DNA from: Pseudomonas ekonensis
GTDB taxonomy: Bacteria; Pseudomonadota; Gammaproteobacteria; Pseudomonadales; Pseudomonadaceae
Assembly (NCBI RefSeq): GCF_019145435.1
Contig: NZ_JAHSTS010000001.1
Location: 2,742,001 to 2,806,000, forward strand
DNA length: 64,000 nt
Direction of reading: 5' to 3'
Part shown: positions 1-8,723 of the stretch, piece by piece
How the letters are laid out: every line of letters begins with the position of its first letter
Numbering within the stretch: position 1 is the stretch's first letter
Program-made: the position numbers and the translations under genes
Notes under the pieces: model-generated
Database searches by the model: none
Told to the model about the DNA's origin: nothing
What the model saw: only the letters and a program-made list of their open reading frames with translations

Positions 1-655
1 TGAGCCCGGCGAACGCCAGATGCTGCGGGTTGGCGGCGATCAGCGTGAGCATCTGCCCCAGCGTTTCCAGCTCGCCGACCCCGCCCCGGTGCAGGCCCAC
101 ATCCAGCTCGATGTTGACCTGCATCCGCGTGCCCAACCCTTGGGCCAGCGCCAGGTACTGCTGCAGGCGTTCGGGGCCGTCGAGCAGCCATTGCAGTTGC
201 GTCGACGGGTCGAACGGGCCTTGGTGGGTCTGGTAGAACAGCTCGGCGGAACGCACCGGCAACGGCTTGCCCAGCAAGATGTCGGACTGCGGGAACGTCA
301 CCGCATCGTGGTTGAGGAACGGCTGGTGGAACGACATCAGCCGCTGGGTGCCGGCACGCTGGGCGATGTAGCTCAGCAGCCCCGGCGCCGGCAGGGATTT
401 CTCCACCAGCCGCAAGTGCTTGCCAGCCCGTTTGGCCGAGCGCACCACCACGTCGATGTTGTGGTCCAGCCGGTCCAGGTCGATCAGCAGCACCGGGCGC
501 ATCGGCCCGCGGGCCTTGAGTTCGCGGTTCAGCTCGCGAAAGTAATCGCTGTAGGGCCCGCCGCGGTCACCCGGCCGCAACAACGCGCCCACGCCGGCCA
601 GCAGCACGCCGACACCCAAGGTGCCCAACAGGAAATTGCGTCGGTCAACGGCCAT
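1..655 (-). CDS. Tat-exported PLP-dependent alanine racemase/D-threonine aldolase-type enzyme (3' end off window)
   Basis: The visible 218 residues begin with a twin-arginine motif (R5-R6-N-F-L) and a hydrophobic stretch, so export by Tat is likely. They continue into the fold-type III PLP barrel found in alanine racemases and D-threonine aldolases. LIDLDRLDHN marks the first strand, and K86 in RLVEKS is at the expected PLP-lysine position. The C-terminal domain lies outside the window. The start ATG overlaps the stop of the upstream oxidase gene (ATGA), so the two are translationally coupled as the last genes of a three-gene operon. The substrate is unknown; a D-amino acid or hydroxy-amino acid is the family expectation. 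Confidence 0.75.
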   Translation of the reverse strand, partial: MAVDRRNFLLGTLGVGVLLAGVGALLRPGDRGGPYSDYFRELNRELKARGPMRPVLLIDLDRLDHNIDVVVRSAKRAGKHLRLVEKSLPAPGLLSYIAQRAGTQRLMSFHQPFLNHDAVTFPQSDILLGKPLPVRSAELFYQTHQGPFDPSTQLQWLLDGPERLQQYLALAQGLGTRMQVNIELDVGLHRGGVGELETLGQMLTLIAANPQHLAFAGL

Positions 656-2049
656 CAGCTCACCCCCAGAATCGACGACAGATGGGCATTGAGGAACTTG
701 CCCTGCGGATCCAGCGCCTGACGCACGTCGGTGAACTCGCGCCAGCGCGGATACAGCGGCTGCAGCGTCCGGGCGTTGAGCGTGTGCAATTTGCCCCAGT
801 GCGGCCGGCCGTTGTACTTCCAGAAGATCGGCTCGACGGCGGCGAAGAAATTGTGGTGATCCATCTGGTAATGCTGATGCACCGAGATCGAACAGCTGTC
901 GCGGCCCTCGAACATGCTCAGCGGGATGTCGTCGGCCTTGACGTAGCGGTACTCGATGGGAAACCAGGTGCGCAGGTCCTTGTCGCGGATCAGCTTGAGG
1001 ATCTCGCGCAGGCAGGCCGGCCCGTGCTCCGCCGGCACCGAGTACTCCATCTCGTTGAAGCGCACGGTGCGCACGTTGGCGTAAATGTCGAACGAGTCGC
1101 CCACCCGGTCATCGAAACTGGCCAGGTGGCGCAGGCTGTTGAGCAGCGAACTACGCAGGTCGGGGAAGTCGCTGCCGTACTTGTCGAGCTTCTCGATCAG
1201 GGTCACGAACTCATTGCCGCCCTCCTCTTCGGGGCTGATCGGCGGCGTGGCCGGGTCGGTGGTTTCGTTGAGGGCGATGGACAAGGCGTAGTCGGAATGG
1301 GTGACCACGAGCATTTCCCAGTGCTGGTTTTCCGAGGTGTTCTTGTCGATGTCCTCCAGCAGCTCTTCGGTCTTGGCGATCCACTGACGCTCGCGCAGGC
1401 GGTAGGCCGGACGGTTCTGCAGGCGGATCTTCGTGGCCACGCCGAGGGCGCCGAGGGACACCCGGGCGGCGTTGAACACCTCGGGGTGGCGCTGGCTGTC
1501 GCAGTCCAGCACCCCGCCGTCGGCGCTCACCAGTTGCAGCCCGCAGACGTGGGCGGAATAGGACTGGAAGGTTTTGCCGGTGCCGTGGGTCGAGGTCGAA
1601 ATCGCCCCGGCCAGGGTCTGGTAGTCGATGTCGGCCATGTTGTGCAGGGCCTGGCCGATGTCCTTGAGCGGCTGGCCCATGCGCGACATCGGCGTGCCGG
1701 CGGCGAACTCGGCCTGCAGGGTGTTCGGGTCGTGGCCGAGCAGGCCGTTGAAGTAGCTCAGCGACAGCAGCGTGCCGTCGGTGGGCACCAGTGCGCTGAA
1801 GGAATGTGCCGAGCCCACCGGGCGGATCTTGCCCGGCGCCTGGCGGATGGCCTGGCTCAACTCGTCAATGTTCTTGGGCGCCAGCCGCGCCGCCGGCAGG
1901 CAGCTCTGCCCGCCCGACCAGTTGCGCCAGGGAATCAGCCGCGGGGCGCGCATCAACTGGCCCAATGCCGGGTTCGCCGCCAGCGCGCTGAACGCGCCGA
2001 CGATGCTCGCCCGTTGCAGCAACTGACGCCGTGTCAGATTCATCGTCAT
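655..2049 (-). CDS. Tat-exported FAD-linked oxidase of the D-arabinono-1,4-lactone/gulonolactone oxidase family
   Basis: The 464-residue protein starts with a Tat signal (TRRQLLQ). It then has a PCMH-type FAD-binding domain at about residues 45-220, with PVGSAHSFSAL and STHGTG as flavin-contact motifs. The C-terminal part resembles the ALO domain of sugar-lactone oxidases, ending in WGKLHTLNAR and a final FLNAHLS. It sits 10 bp downstream of a c-type cytochrome gene and overlaps the next gene by ATGA. A periplasmic oxidation that passes electrons to the cytochrome is therefore a reasonable inference. Substrate specificity cannot be read from the sequence. Confidence 0.85.
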   Translation of the reverse strand: MTMNLTRRQLLQRASIVGAFSALAANPALGQLMRAPRLIPWRNWSGGQSCLPAARLAPKNIDELSQAIRQAPGKIRPVGSAHSFSALVPTDGTLLSLSYFNGLLGHDPNTLQAEFAAGTPMSRMGQPLKDIGQALHNMADIDYQTLAGAISTSTHGTGKTFQSYSAHVCGLQLVSADGGVLDCDSQRHPEVFNAARVSLGALGVATKIRLQNRPAYRLRERQWIAKTEELLEDIDKNTSENQHWEMLVVTHSDYALSIALNETTDPATPPISPEEEGGNEFVTLIEKLDKYGSDFPDLRSSLLNSLRHLASFDDRVGDSFDIYANVRTVRFNEMEYSVPAEHGPACLREILKLIRDKDLRTWFPIEYRYVKADDIPLSMFEGRDSCSISVHQHYQMDHHNFFAAVEPIFWKYNGRPHWGKLHTLNARTLQPLYPRWREFTDVRQALDPQGKFLNAHLSSILGVS

Positions 2050-2059
2050 GCGGGCACCC

Positions 2060-2419
2060 TTATTGTGGAATCGGTTGGTCGGCCATGAAGCCGATCAGTT
2101 GCAGGAATTGCTCTTCCGAGCACTCCACGCACTGGCCCATCGGCGGCATGCCGTTGTAGCCGTTGATGGCGTGGTCGAGCAGCGTGTCGCCGCCCTGCCG
2201 AACGCGCGGCTCCCAGGCCTTGCGGTCGCCGGTCAGCGGCGCGTTGGCGGCGGGGTTGGCGTGGCAGAGCTGGCAGCTGTTGGCGTAGATCTGCGCCAAG
2301 GCCGGATCGGCGGGCGTGGCGGTGCTGGCGATGCCGGCGGCAGGCGCCTTGGCGTCATCGCCGCAGCCCCCCACGGCAACGGCCAGCAGCAGCGGAAGCA
2401 GGAATCGGGCGGCCCCCAT
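2060..2419 (-). CDS. Cytochrome c5-like lipoprotein
   Basis: From the ATG at 2419 (GAGGA placed 5 nt upstream) the protein is 119 residues. An N-terminal lipoprotein signal ends in VGGC, followed by a Pro/Ala linker and one haem site (CQLCH). A later cysteine pair (GQCVEC) is typical of the cytochrome c5 family. A longer in-frame start at 2488 exists but has no ribosome site and would bury the lipobox. As first gene of the operon with the FAD oxidase it is the likely electron acceptor at the inner or outer membrane. Confidence 0.85.
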   Translation of the reverse strand: MGAARFLLPLLLAVAVGGCGDDAKAPAAGIASTATPADPALAQIYANSCQLCHANPAANAPLTGDRKAWEPRVRQGGDTLLDHAINGYNGMPPMGQCVECSEEQFLQLIGFMADQPIPQ

Positions 2420-2631
2420 GGCAATCCTCGCGTGTGGCGTCGCGCCCATGGCGGCGGCGCCTTTGTTGTTGTGGTCAGGCAGGGTCAACCTTAAGCCAGC
2501 GCCGCGTGGCGGTTGAGGGCATTGCGGGCCAGCGAGGGGGCATCCGGGGCCATGGCGCTGTGGGCGAACAGCATTTGCCGTGCAGCGCTCCGACCGGCGC
2601 CATCGCGGGCAAGCCCGCTCCCACAGGTTAT

Positions 2632-2893
2632 GCGGCGCTTACGACACTTGTGAACGACAGGGAATCTTGTGGGAGCGGGCTTGCCCGCGATGGCGGCAGG
2701 TCAGCCAGCCATCAAGTGCCTGAGACGCCCTCATCGCGAGCAGGCGCGCTCCTGCAGGTGCCGCGGCGCTTACGACACTTGTGAACGACAGGGAATCTTG
2801 TGGGAGCGGGCTTGCCCGCGATGGCGGTAGGTCAGCCAGCCATCACGTGCCTGACACGCCCTCATCGCGAGCAGGCGCGCTCCTGCAGGTGCC
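2632..2893. repeat. Two tandem 131-bp units carrying Pseudomonas REP palindromes
   Basis: Units 2632-2762 and 2763-2893 are head-to-tail copies differing at only a few bases. Each contains a GTGGGAGCGGGCTTGCCCGC REP core and, about 60 bp later, a related palindrome (GAGCAGGCGCGCTCCTGC). A third REP core lies just left in inverted orientation near 2606-2623. Apart from these repeats the 592-bp gap from 2420 to 3011 shows no convincing gene. It separates two divergently transcribed units. Confidence 0.9.
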
Positions 2894-3011
2894 GCGGCTC
2901 TGTTTCGCGCCTTTGACTGACCCGCACGGGTTTAAATTCGGGGCCGTTCAGGCGTATAACCATTCAAGCCTTTTCCAATCCGCACGCCGACATCATCTAC
3001 AGGGTAGTGAC

Positions 3012-4637
3012 ATGACCTCAGCAAACATCCTTGGCAACCTGTTCCCATCTGTCAGCGACATCCCGGAGAAATACCGCCTCGACGGCCAGACCGAGCAGCG
3101 CGAATACCTGGTCGACGGCCAATTGCGCCGCTGGGACGGCCCGCTCGCCACCGTTCGCAGCCCCGTGTACCTGAATGGCGACAACGGCGACGAACAGGTG
3201 ATCCTCGGCAGCACGCCGCTGCTGGACGCCGACACCGCCCTCACCGCCCTCGACGCCGCCGTGCGCGCCTACGACCGGGGCCAGGGCCTGTGGCCGACCA
3301 TGCGGGTGGCCGAGCGCATCCAGCACGTCGAAGCGTTCCTGGGCCGCATGCGCCAACAGCGCGACGCGGTGGTGAAGCTGCTGATGTGGGAGATCGGCAA
3401 GAACCTCAAGGATTCGGAAAAGGAATTCGACCGCACCTGCGACTACATCGTCGACACCATCAACGCCCTCAAGGAGCTCGACCGCCGCTCCAGCCGCTTC
3501 GAGCTGGAACAGGACACCCTCGGCCAGATCCGCCGCGTGCCGCTGGGCGTGGCGTTGTGCATGGGCCCCTACAACTACCCGCTGAACGAGACCTTCACCA
3601 CGCTGATTCCGGCGCTGATCATGGGCAACACCGTGGTGTTCAAGCCGGCCAAGCTCGGCGTGCTGCTGATCCGTCCGCTGCTGGAGGCGTTCCGCGACAG
3701 CTTCCCGACCGGCGTGATCAATGTGATCTACGGCAGCGGCCGCGAGACCGTCAGCGCCCTGATGGCCAGCGGCAAGATCGACATTTTCGCCTTCATCGGC
3801 ACCAACAAGGCCGCCAGTGACCTGAAGAAGCTGCACCCCAAACCGCACCGCCTGCGCGCCGCCCTGGGCCTGGACGCGAAGAACCCCGGCATCGTCCTGC
3901 CGGAGGTGGATCTGGACAACGCCGTCAACGAGGCGGTCACCGGTTCCCTGTCGTTCAACGGCCAACGCTGCACGGCGCTCAAGATCCTGTTCGTCCATGA
4001 GGACGTGGTCGAGCGCTTCATCGAGAAATTCAACGCGAAACTGGCCAGCCTCAAACCGGGCATGCCGTGGGACGGCGGCGTGGCGCTGACGCCGTTGCCG
4101 GAGTCGGGCAAGGTCGATTACCTGCACGGCCTGGTGGCCGACGCGGTGAGCAAGGGCGCGGCGGTGGTCAACCCCAACGGCGGCGAGGCCCGTGCATCAT
4201 TCTTCTACCCGGCGGTGCTGTACCCGGTGACGCCGCAGATGCGCGTCTACCAGGAAGAGCAGTTCGGCCCGGTGGTGCCGATCGTGCCGTACCGCCACCT
4301 CGATACGGTGATCGACTATGTGCTGGAATCGGACTTCGGCCAGCAGCTGAGCCTCTTCGGCACCAACCCGGTGGCGATCGGCCGGCTGGTGGACACTTTC
4401 GCCAACCAGGTCGGCCGCATCAACCTCAACGCCCAGTGCCAGCGCGGCCCGGACACCTACCCGTTCAACGGCCGGAAAAACTCCGCCGAAGGCACGCTGT
4501 CGGTGCACGACGCCTTGCGGGTGTTTTCGATCCGCACCCTGGTGGCGACCAAGTTCCAGGACAACAACAAGTATCTGATCAGCGAGATCATCCGCGGGCG
4601 GGACTCGAACTTCATCGCCACCGACTACATCTTCTGA
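3012..4637 (+). CDS. NADP-dependent glyceraldehyde-3-phosphate dehydrogenase-like aldehyde dehydrogenase (GapN family)
   Basis: The 541-residue protein has the aldehyde dehydrogenase fold. The cofactor region is PYNYPLNE and FKPAK, and the catalytic cysteine is C320 in NGQRCTALK. Its length and N-terminus match the pseudomonad proteins annotated as non-phosphorylating NADP-dependent G3P dehydrogenase. The usual ELGGK box with the general-base Glu reads ALGLDAKNP, so the Glu position appears to be Ala. The ATG at 3012 is chosen over longer in-frame starts because the similarity begins there. It is followed 13 bp later by the FUSC gene. Confidence 0.8.
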   Translation: MTSANILGNLFPSVSDIPEKYRLDGQTEQREYLVDGQLRRWDGPLATVRSPVYLNGDNGDEQVILGSTPLLDADTALTALDAAVRAYDRGQGLWPTMRVAERIQHVEAFLGRMRQQRDAVVKLLMWEIGKNLKDSEKEFDRTCDYIVDTINALKELDRRSSRFELEQDTLGQIRRVPLGVALCMGPYNYPLNETFTTLIPALIMGNTVVFKPAKLGVLLIRPLLEAFRDSFPTGVINVIYGSGRETVSALMASGKIDIFAFIGTNKAASDLKKLHPKPHRLRAALGLDAKNPGIVLPEVDLDNAVNEAVTGSLSFNGQRCTALKILFVHEDVVERFIEKFNAKLASLKPGMPWDGGVALTPLPESGKVDYLHGLVADAVSKGAAVVNPNGGEARASFFYPAVLYPVTPQMRVYQEEQFGPVVPIVPYRHLDTVIDYVLESDFGQQLSLFGTNPVAIGRLVDTFANQVGRINLNAQCQRGPDTYPFNGRKNSAEGTLSVHDALRVFSIRTLVATKFQDNNKYLISEIIRGRDSNFIATDYIF

Positions 4638-4650
4638 GGAGCGAACGCCG

Positions 4651-5724
4651 CTGAGCACCTTCAGCCCTCACCGCTGGCCGCCGCTGCTGCGGCGGATCCT
4701 GCGGCCGCTGCTGGACCCTTACCGGCGCTACCGGCATGCCCGGCTGATCCATGCCGTGCGGGTGGCGCTGGGGCTGCTGGCGACCATCGCGCTGACCACC
4801 GGCATCCACCTGCCCCACGGCGAGTGGGCGTCGGTGACCATGCTGGTGGTGATCGGCGGCCTGCAGCACCACGGCAACATCGGCAAGAAAGCCGCCGAAC
4901 GCGCCACCGGCACCCTGATCGGCGCAGGCGTTGGCCTGGCGCTGGTGGCGCAGCAGGCCTGGCTCGGTCTGCCCTGGCTGACGTACTTCGCCATGGCTGC
5001 GGTCTGCGGCTTCTTCTCCTATCACGCCATCGGCAAGGGCGGCTACACCGCCCTGCTCTCGGCCATCACCGTATTCATCGTCGCCGGCCACGGCGACAAC
5101 CCCATCACCGACGGGCTGTGGCGCGGGGTCGACATCCTGATCGGCATCGCCCTGGCCCTGGCCTTTTCCTTCGCCTTGCCGTTGTACGCGGTGTATTCGT
5201 GGCGCTACAACCTGGCCGACGCCCTGCGCGACTGCGCGACGGTCTACGGACGGATCATCGGCGGCCAGCCGGTCAACGCCGATGAACACCTGAAACTGAT
5301 GAACCGCTTGAACGCGGCGATGGTGCAGCTGCGTTCGCTGATGCCGTCGGTATCGAAGGAAGTGAACGTGTCGATGACCGAACTGGATGCGATCCAGCGC
5401 AACCTGCGCCTGTGCATCAGCACCCTGGAGATCCTCGGCAACACCCGGCCGGACGGGAACGACCCGCACGCCATGGCCCACCTGCAAGCGGCCCTGAAGG
5501 CCGAGCACCGGCATGTCCGCGTGCAGTTGGTCGGCATGGCCCGGGCGCTGAAGTCCGGCGCGGTCCAGCGTCTGGGACGGCCGATGGCGCTGCCGGACGC
5601 GAGCCTCGACGCACCGGTCTACAGCCCGCTGGACGGCTACCGGCTGCTGACCCGGCAACTGGCGGCCAACATCGGCGACATGCGCCAGCGCCTGGCGAAG
5701 TCCGCCCCACGCTGGAACCTTTGA
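4651..5724 (+). CDS. FUSC-type inner-membrane protein (probable CTG start)
   Basis: The protein has an N-terminal block of hydrophobic helices containing SVTMLVVIGGLQ and a run of transmembrane segments to about residue 190. A soluble helical C-terminus follows, as in fusaric-acid-resistance (FUSC) proteins. The first ATG/GTG-class start is GTG 4756, but that would cut into the first helix. Coding-like sequence (STFSPHRWPPLLRR) extends upstream in frame to CTG 4651, which lies at a normal distance after GAGGAG (4636-4642). The CTG is the better start, giving 357 residues. Function is inferred only at family level (aromatic acid efflux or envelope homeostasis). Confidence 0.7.
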   Translation: MSTFSPHRWPPLLRRILRPLLDPYRRYRHARLIHAVRVALGLLATIALTTGIHLPHGEWASVTMLVVIGGLQHHGNIGKKAAERATGTLIGAGVGLALVAQQAWLGLPWLTYFAMAAVCGFFSYHAIGKGGYTALLSAITVFIVAGHGDNPITDGLWRGVDILIGIALALAFSFALPLYAVYSWRYNLADALRDCATVYGRIIGGQPVNADEHLKLMNRLNAAMVQLRSLMPSVSKEVNVSMTELDAIQRNLRLCISTLEILGNTRPDGNDPHAMAHLQAALKAEHRHVRVQLVGMARALKSGAVQRLGRPMALPDASLDAPVYSPLDGYRLLTRQLAANIGDMRQRLAKSAPRWNL

Positions 5725-5727
5725 GGA

Positions 5728-6621
5728 TCACTGCGCGGCCAGGCGCCGCGACTTCAGGCCCCAACCCTGCTGCATGCCGGCGGCGGCCAGCAGAATCGCC
5801 GCCACGCCCACCCATTGCAGGGTCTCCAGGCGATGGCCGAAGGCAACCCAATCGACGAAGATCGCCGCAATCGGGTAGATGAACGACAGGGCGCCGGTCA
5901 GCGCGGTCGGCAGTTTCTGGATCGCACCGTACAGCAGCACATACATCAGCCCGGTGTGGACGATGCCGAGCGTCACCAGGCTGGCCCACGCGTTCGGCGT
6001 CTGGGGCAGCGCGGAAAAGTGCGCGAACGGCGCCAGCGCCAGCACGCCGGTGCAGACCTGGATCAACGCGATCAGGTGCGGCGGCGTGCCGGTGAGGCGC
6101 TTGATGATCAACGCGGCGATGGCATAGAGAAACGCCGCGCCCAGCGCCAGGGCGATGCCCGTCAGATAGTCGTTGCCGCTTTCGCCCTGCCCGCCGTGGG
6201 CACTGACGATGGCCAACATGCCCATGAACGAGACCGCCAGCCAGAACAGTTTCTGCAGCGTGATCTTCTCGCCGAGGAACAGCGCCGCCAGCCCCACCAG
6301 CATGAACGGCTGCACGTTGTACACCGCTGTGCCGATGGCGATCGAGGCCCGCGAATAGGAGGCGAACAGCAGCACCCAGTTGCCGACGATCGCCAGTCCG
6401 CTGAGCACCGCCAGCAGGAAGGTGGCGCGGGTCAGGATGCCCGGCCGCAGAAAGCCGAACGCGGCGCAGATCAGCAGCAAGGTGCCGGCGCCGAACACGC
6501 AGCGCCAGAACACTACGTCCAGCACCGGTTGCCCGGACACCAGCACGAACCAGCCGATCGTCCCGGAAATCAGCATGGCGGCGGTCATTTCGAGTGAGCC
6601 GCGGCGCAAGGTCTTGTCCAT
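5728..6621 (-). CDS. EamA/DMT-family transporter
   Basis: The 297-residue protein has about ten hydrophobic helices in two EamA repeats and no large soluble domain. The ATG at 6621 is preferred to a longer frame because AGGAG precedes it by 7 nt. It is divergent from an Lrp/AsnC regulator across 136 bp. That arrangement is common for amino-acid or metabolite exporters controlled by a dedicated Lrp protein. The substrate is unknown. It ends 3 bp from the end of the convergent FUSC gene. Confidence 0.85.
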   Translation of the reverse strand: MDKTLRRGSLEMTAAMLISGTIGWFVLVSGQPVLDVVFWRCVFGAGTLLLICAAFGFLRPGILTRATFLLAVLSGLAIVGNWVLLFASYSRASIAIGTAVYNVQPFMLVGLAALFLGEKITLQKLFWLAVSFMGMLAIVSAHGGQGESGNDYLTGIALALGAAFLYAIAALIIKRLTGTPPHLIALIQVCTGVLALAPFAHFSALPQTPNAWASLVTLGIVHTGLMYVLLYGAIQKLPTALTGALSFIYPIAAIFVDWVAFGHRLETLQWVGVAAILLAAAGMQQGWGLKSRRLAAQ

Positions 6622-6757
6622 TTCAAATCTCCTGTGTTGTGGCCAAAGTATGCCAAGCCGCGCCGACACCTCTCCAGCGCAAAAAGAAGGCTAAACTCAA
6701 GATCCGCCTTTTTTATCGAGGGTGGATTTCCTCCAACGCCTAATCAGGAACCGCACC

Positions 6758-7195
6758 ATGACCGACGACATCGACCAGATCCTCATCGGCGCCTTGATGG
6801 AGGACTCGCGCCGTTCGCTCAAGGCGCTGGCGCAGATCAGCGGCCTCTCCTCCCCCAGCGTCGCCGAGCGGCTGAAACGGCTGGAAGAGCGCGGCGTGCT
6901 CAAGGGCTACACCGTGGAAATCGACCCGAAGTGCTTCGGCTACCAGTTGCAGGCCATCGTCCGGGTGCGGCCGCTGCCGGGGCAGTTGCAGGAAGTGGAG
7001 CGGCAGATCCTGTCGATCCCCGAGTTCACCGAGTGCGACAAGGTCACCGGCGAGGACTGCTTCATCGCCCGCCTGCACGTGCGCTCGATGGAACAGCTGG
7101 ACACCCTGCTCGACCGGCTCAACACCCTGGCGGAAACCAATACCGCCATCGTCAAGAAAACCCCGGTGAAACGTCGGCTGCCGCCGATGAACTGA
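6758..7195 (+). CDS. Lrp/AsnC-family transcriptional regulator
   Basis: The 145-residue protein has an N-terminal helix-turn-helix (LKALAQISGLSSPSVAERLK, about residues 24-43) and a C-terminal RAM ligand-binding domain. This is the usual Lrp length and order. The start at 6758 is supported by AGGA 8 nt upstream. It is divergently arranged with the EamA exporter, its most likely target. Confidence 0.9.
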   Translation: MTDDIDQILIGALMEDSRRSLKALAQISGLSSPSVAERLKRLEERGVLKGYTVEIDPKCFGYQLQAIVRVRPLPGQLQEVERQILSIPEFTECDKVTGEDCFIARLHVRSMEQLDTLLDRLNTLAETNTAIVKKTPVKRRLPPMN

Positions 7196-7251
7196 GTGCT
7201 TGGCCGGCGGGATCGGCGTAAATTGATGCTTTTCCGGCAAAGGAATGCAGC

Positions 7252-7578
7252 ATGAGAGTTACGGCAGTGATACTGGCGGCGTTGACGCTCACCGGCTGCG
7301 GGACGGTGCAGACCGTGGCGCGCTCCGACCAGACGTCCGTCGACTACCTCAAGGACAAGAAGACCTATTGCGGCGCCGTGCCGCGGATCTACAGCGGCGT
7401 GGCATTCGATTTCTGCCAACTGAACGCGCAACTGGGAGACGGCGTCGACGCCTTCAACCACAGCAACGCCCCGCTCGGCGTACTGATCGATGCGGCGGCG
7501 TCCGGGGTACTGGATACCCTGCTGTTGCCTTACACGGTCTACCGGCAGCAGGCCGACGGCAGCATCGTCATCAACTGA
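7252..7578 (+). CDS. YceK/YidQ-family lipoprotein
   Basis: This 108-residue protein has a lipoprotein signal (LTLTGCGTV, lipobox Cys at residue 16). A short domain follows with the YceK-type features YCGAVPRIYSG and a C-terminal LLPYTVYRQ. It is probably anchored in the outer membrane. Family members have no well-defined function. It is convergent with the YccA gene and shares a terminator with it. Confidence 0.85.
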   Translation: MRVTAVILAALTLTGCGTVQTVARSDQTSVDYLKDKKTYCGAVPRIYSGVAFDFCQLNAQLGDGVDAFNHSNAPLGVLIDAAASGVLDTLLLPYTVYRQQADGSIVIN

Positions 7579-7607
7579 TTGCGGCGTCCCGCGTTTTCAC
7601 AGGCAGC

Positions 7608-7634
7608 AAAAAACCCGCCGAAGCGGGTTTTTTT
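7608..7634. terminator. Bidirectional rho-independent terminator
   Basis: CCCGC-CGAA-GCGGG is flanked by six A on the left and seven T on the right. It serves both the YceK-type gene and the convergent YccA-type gene. Confidence 0.9.
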
Positions 7635-7653
7635 ACGTTTACGCGATAGCCGA

Positions 7654-8325
7654 TCAGTCGTCGCGGCCCAGGATGCCGAACAGTTGCAGCAGGCTGACGA
7701 ACAGGTTGTAGATCGATACATACAGGCTGATGGTGGCCATGATGTAGTTGCGCTCGCCGCCGTGGATGATCGCGCTGGTCTGGAACAGGATGCAGACCGA
7801 CGAGAACAGCACGAAACCTGCGCTGATCGCCAGTTGCAGGCCGCTGATCTGGAAGAAGAAGCTGGCCAGCGTCGCACCCAGCAGCACGAAGAAACCGGCG
7901 GTGATGAAGCCGCCCAGGAAGCTCATGTCCTTGCGGGTGATCAGCACGTAGGCCGACAGGCCGCCGAACACCAGAGCGGTCATCGCGAACGCGGAGCTGA
8001 CCACTTCAGCGCCGCCCTGCATGCCCAGGTAACGGTTGAGGATCGGGCCGAGCAGGAAGCCCATGAATCCGGTCAGGGCAAACGCCGACACCAGGCCCCA
8101 GGCCGAATCGCGAAGCTTGTTGGTGAGGAAGAACAACCCGTAGAAACCGATCAGCACCACGAAGATGTTCGGGTAGCCGACGCGCATCTGCTGGGCCACG
8201 AACGCCATCACGCCACTGAATGCGAGGGTGAGCGCCAGAAGGCCGTAGGTGTTGCGCAGGACGCGGCTAACTTCTAGCTGCTCGGCCTGCACGCCGTTGT
8301 GAACTGCGTAATCCTGTTCGCGCAT
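7654..8325 (-). CDS. Bax inhibitor-1/YccA-family membrane protein
   Basis: The 223-residue protein has about seven hydrophobic helices covering nearly its whole length after a short N-terminal soluble stretch. It ends in the acidic LFGILGRDD tail seen in YccA proteins. In E. coli, YccA modulates the FtsH protease; the same role here is inference. Its promoter faces the tRNA-Ser gene. Confidence 0.9.
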   Translation of the reverse strand: MREQDYAVHNGVQAEQLEVSRVLRNTYGLLALTLAFSGVMAFVAQQMRVGYPNIFVVLIGFYGLFFLTNKLRDSAWGLVSAFALTGFMGFLLGPILNRYLGMQGGAEVVSSAFAMTALVFGGLSAYVLITRKDMSFLGGFITAGFFVLLGATLASFFFQISGLQLAISAGFVLFSSVCILFQTSAIIHGGERNYIMATISLYVSIYNLFVSLLQLFGILGRDD

Positions 8326-8402
8326 GGCGACACTCCTGTTGGTTTGAAACGTTCAGTCGCAAAGATCATAACAGACGCTCTGCAACAAGCCATGCACAGA
8401 GT

Positions 8403-8430
8403 TTGACAGTGTGTTTCATTCAGGTATTAT
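8403..8430 (+). promoter_or_regulatory. Sigma-70 promoter of tRNA-Ser
   Basis: TTGACA (8403-8408) and TATTAT (8425-8430) are separated by 16 bp. A GC-rich discriminator (GGCGCCCGC) follows, the form expected of a stable-RNA promoter under stringent control. The tRNA begins 19 bp after the -10 box. Confidence 0.85.
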
Positions 8431-8448
8431 GGCGCCCGCAATGCAAAC

Positions 8449-8536
8449 GGAGGTGTGGCCGAGTGGTTTAAGGCAACGGTCTTGAAAACCGTCGACTGTA
8501 ACAGGTCCATGAGTTCGAATCCCATCGCCTCCGCCA
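8449..8536 (+). tRNA. tRNA-Ser(UGA)
   Basis: GGAGGTG (8449-8455) pairs with CGCCTCC (8526-8532), followed by discriminator G and an encoded CCA. The anticodon stem CGGTC/(G)ACCG holds the loop CTTGAAAA with anticodon TGA. A long variable arm and the T-loop GTTCGAATC are present, as expected for a class II serine tRNA. Confidence 0.97.
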
Positions 8537-8545
8537 TCTTAAGTA

Positions 8546-8580
8546 CGACAAAGCCCTGATTATTCAGGGCTTTGTCGTTT
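8546..8580 (+). terminator. Terminator of tRNA-Ser
   Basis: A 14-bp stem (CGACAAAGCCCTGA with its complement) closes a 4-base loop and is followed by TTT. A diverged copy of this same terminator lies at 22362-22393. Confidence 0.9.
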
Positions 8581-8723
8581 CTGGGCTTTTGATATTGCCG
8601 CTATTCAAAATCTAGGCTTCAGCATGTTTTCGGACGCGCCCCAAAACTAAATCGCCTCGAACGAATTACAGAAGTTCGTGACGGAACCCGCTGATGAATT
8701 TTTTGGAAAGCATCGGTATTGAC

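Noticed and set aside
2491..2574. Minus-strand 27-residue frame upstream of the cytochrome gene
   Set aside because: It has plausible composition, possibly a gene tail, but is too short and unmatched to call.
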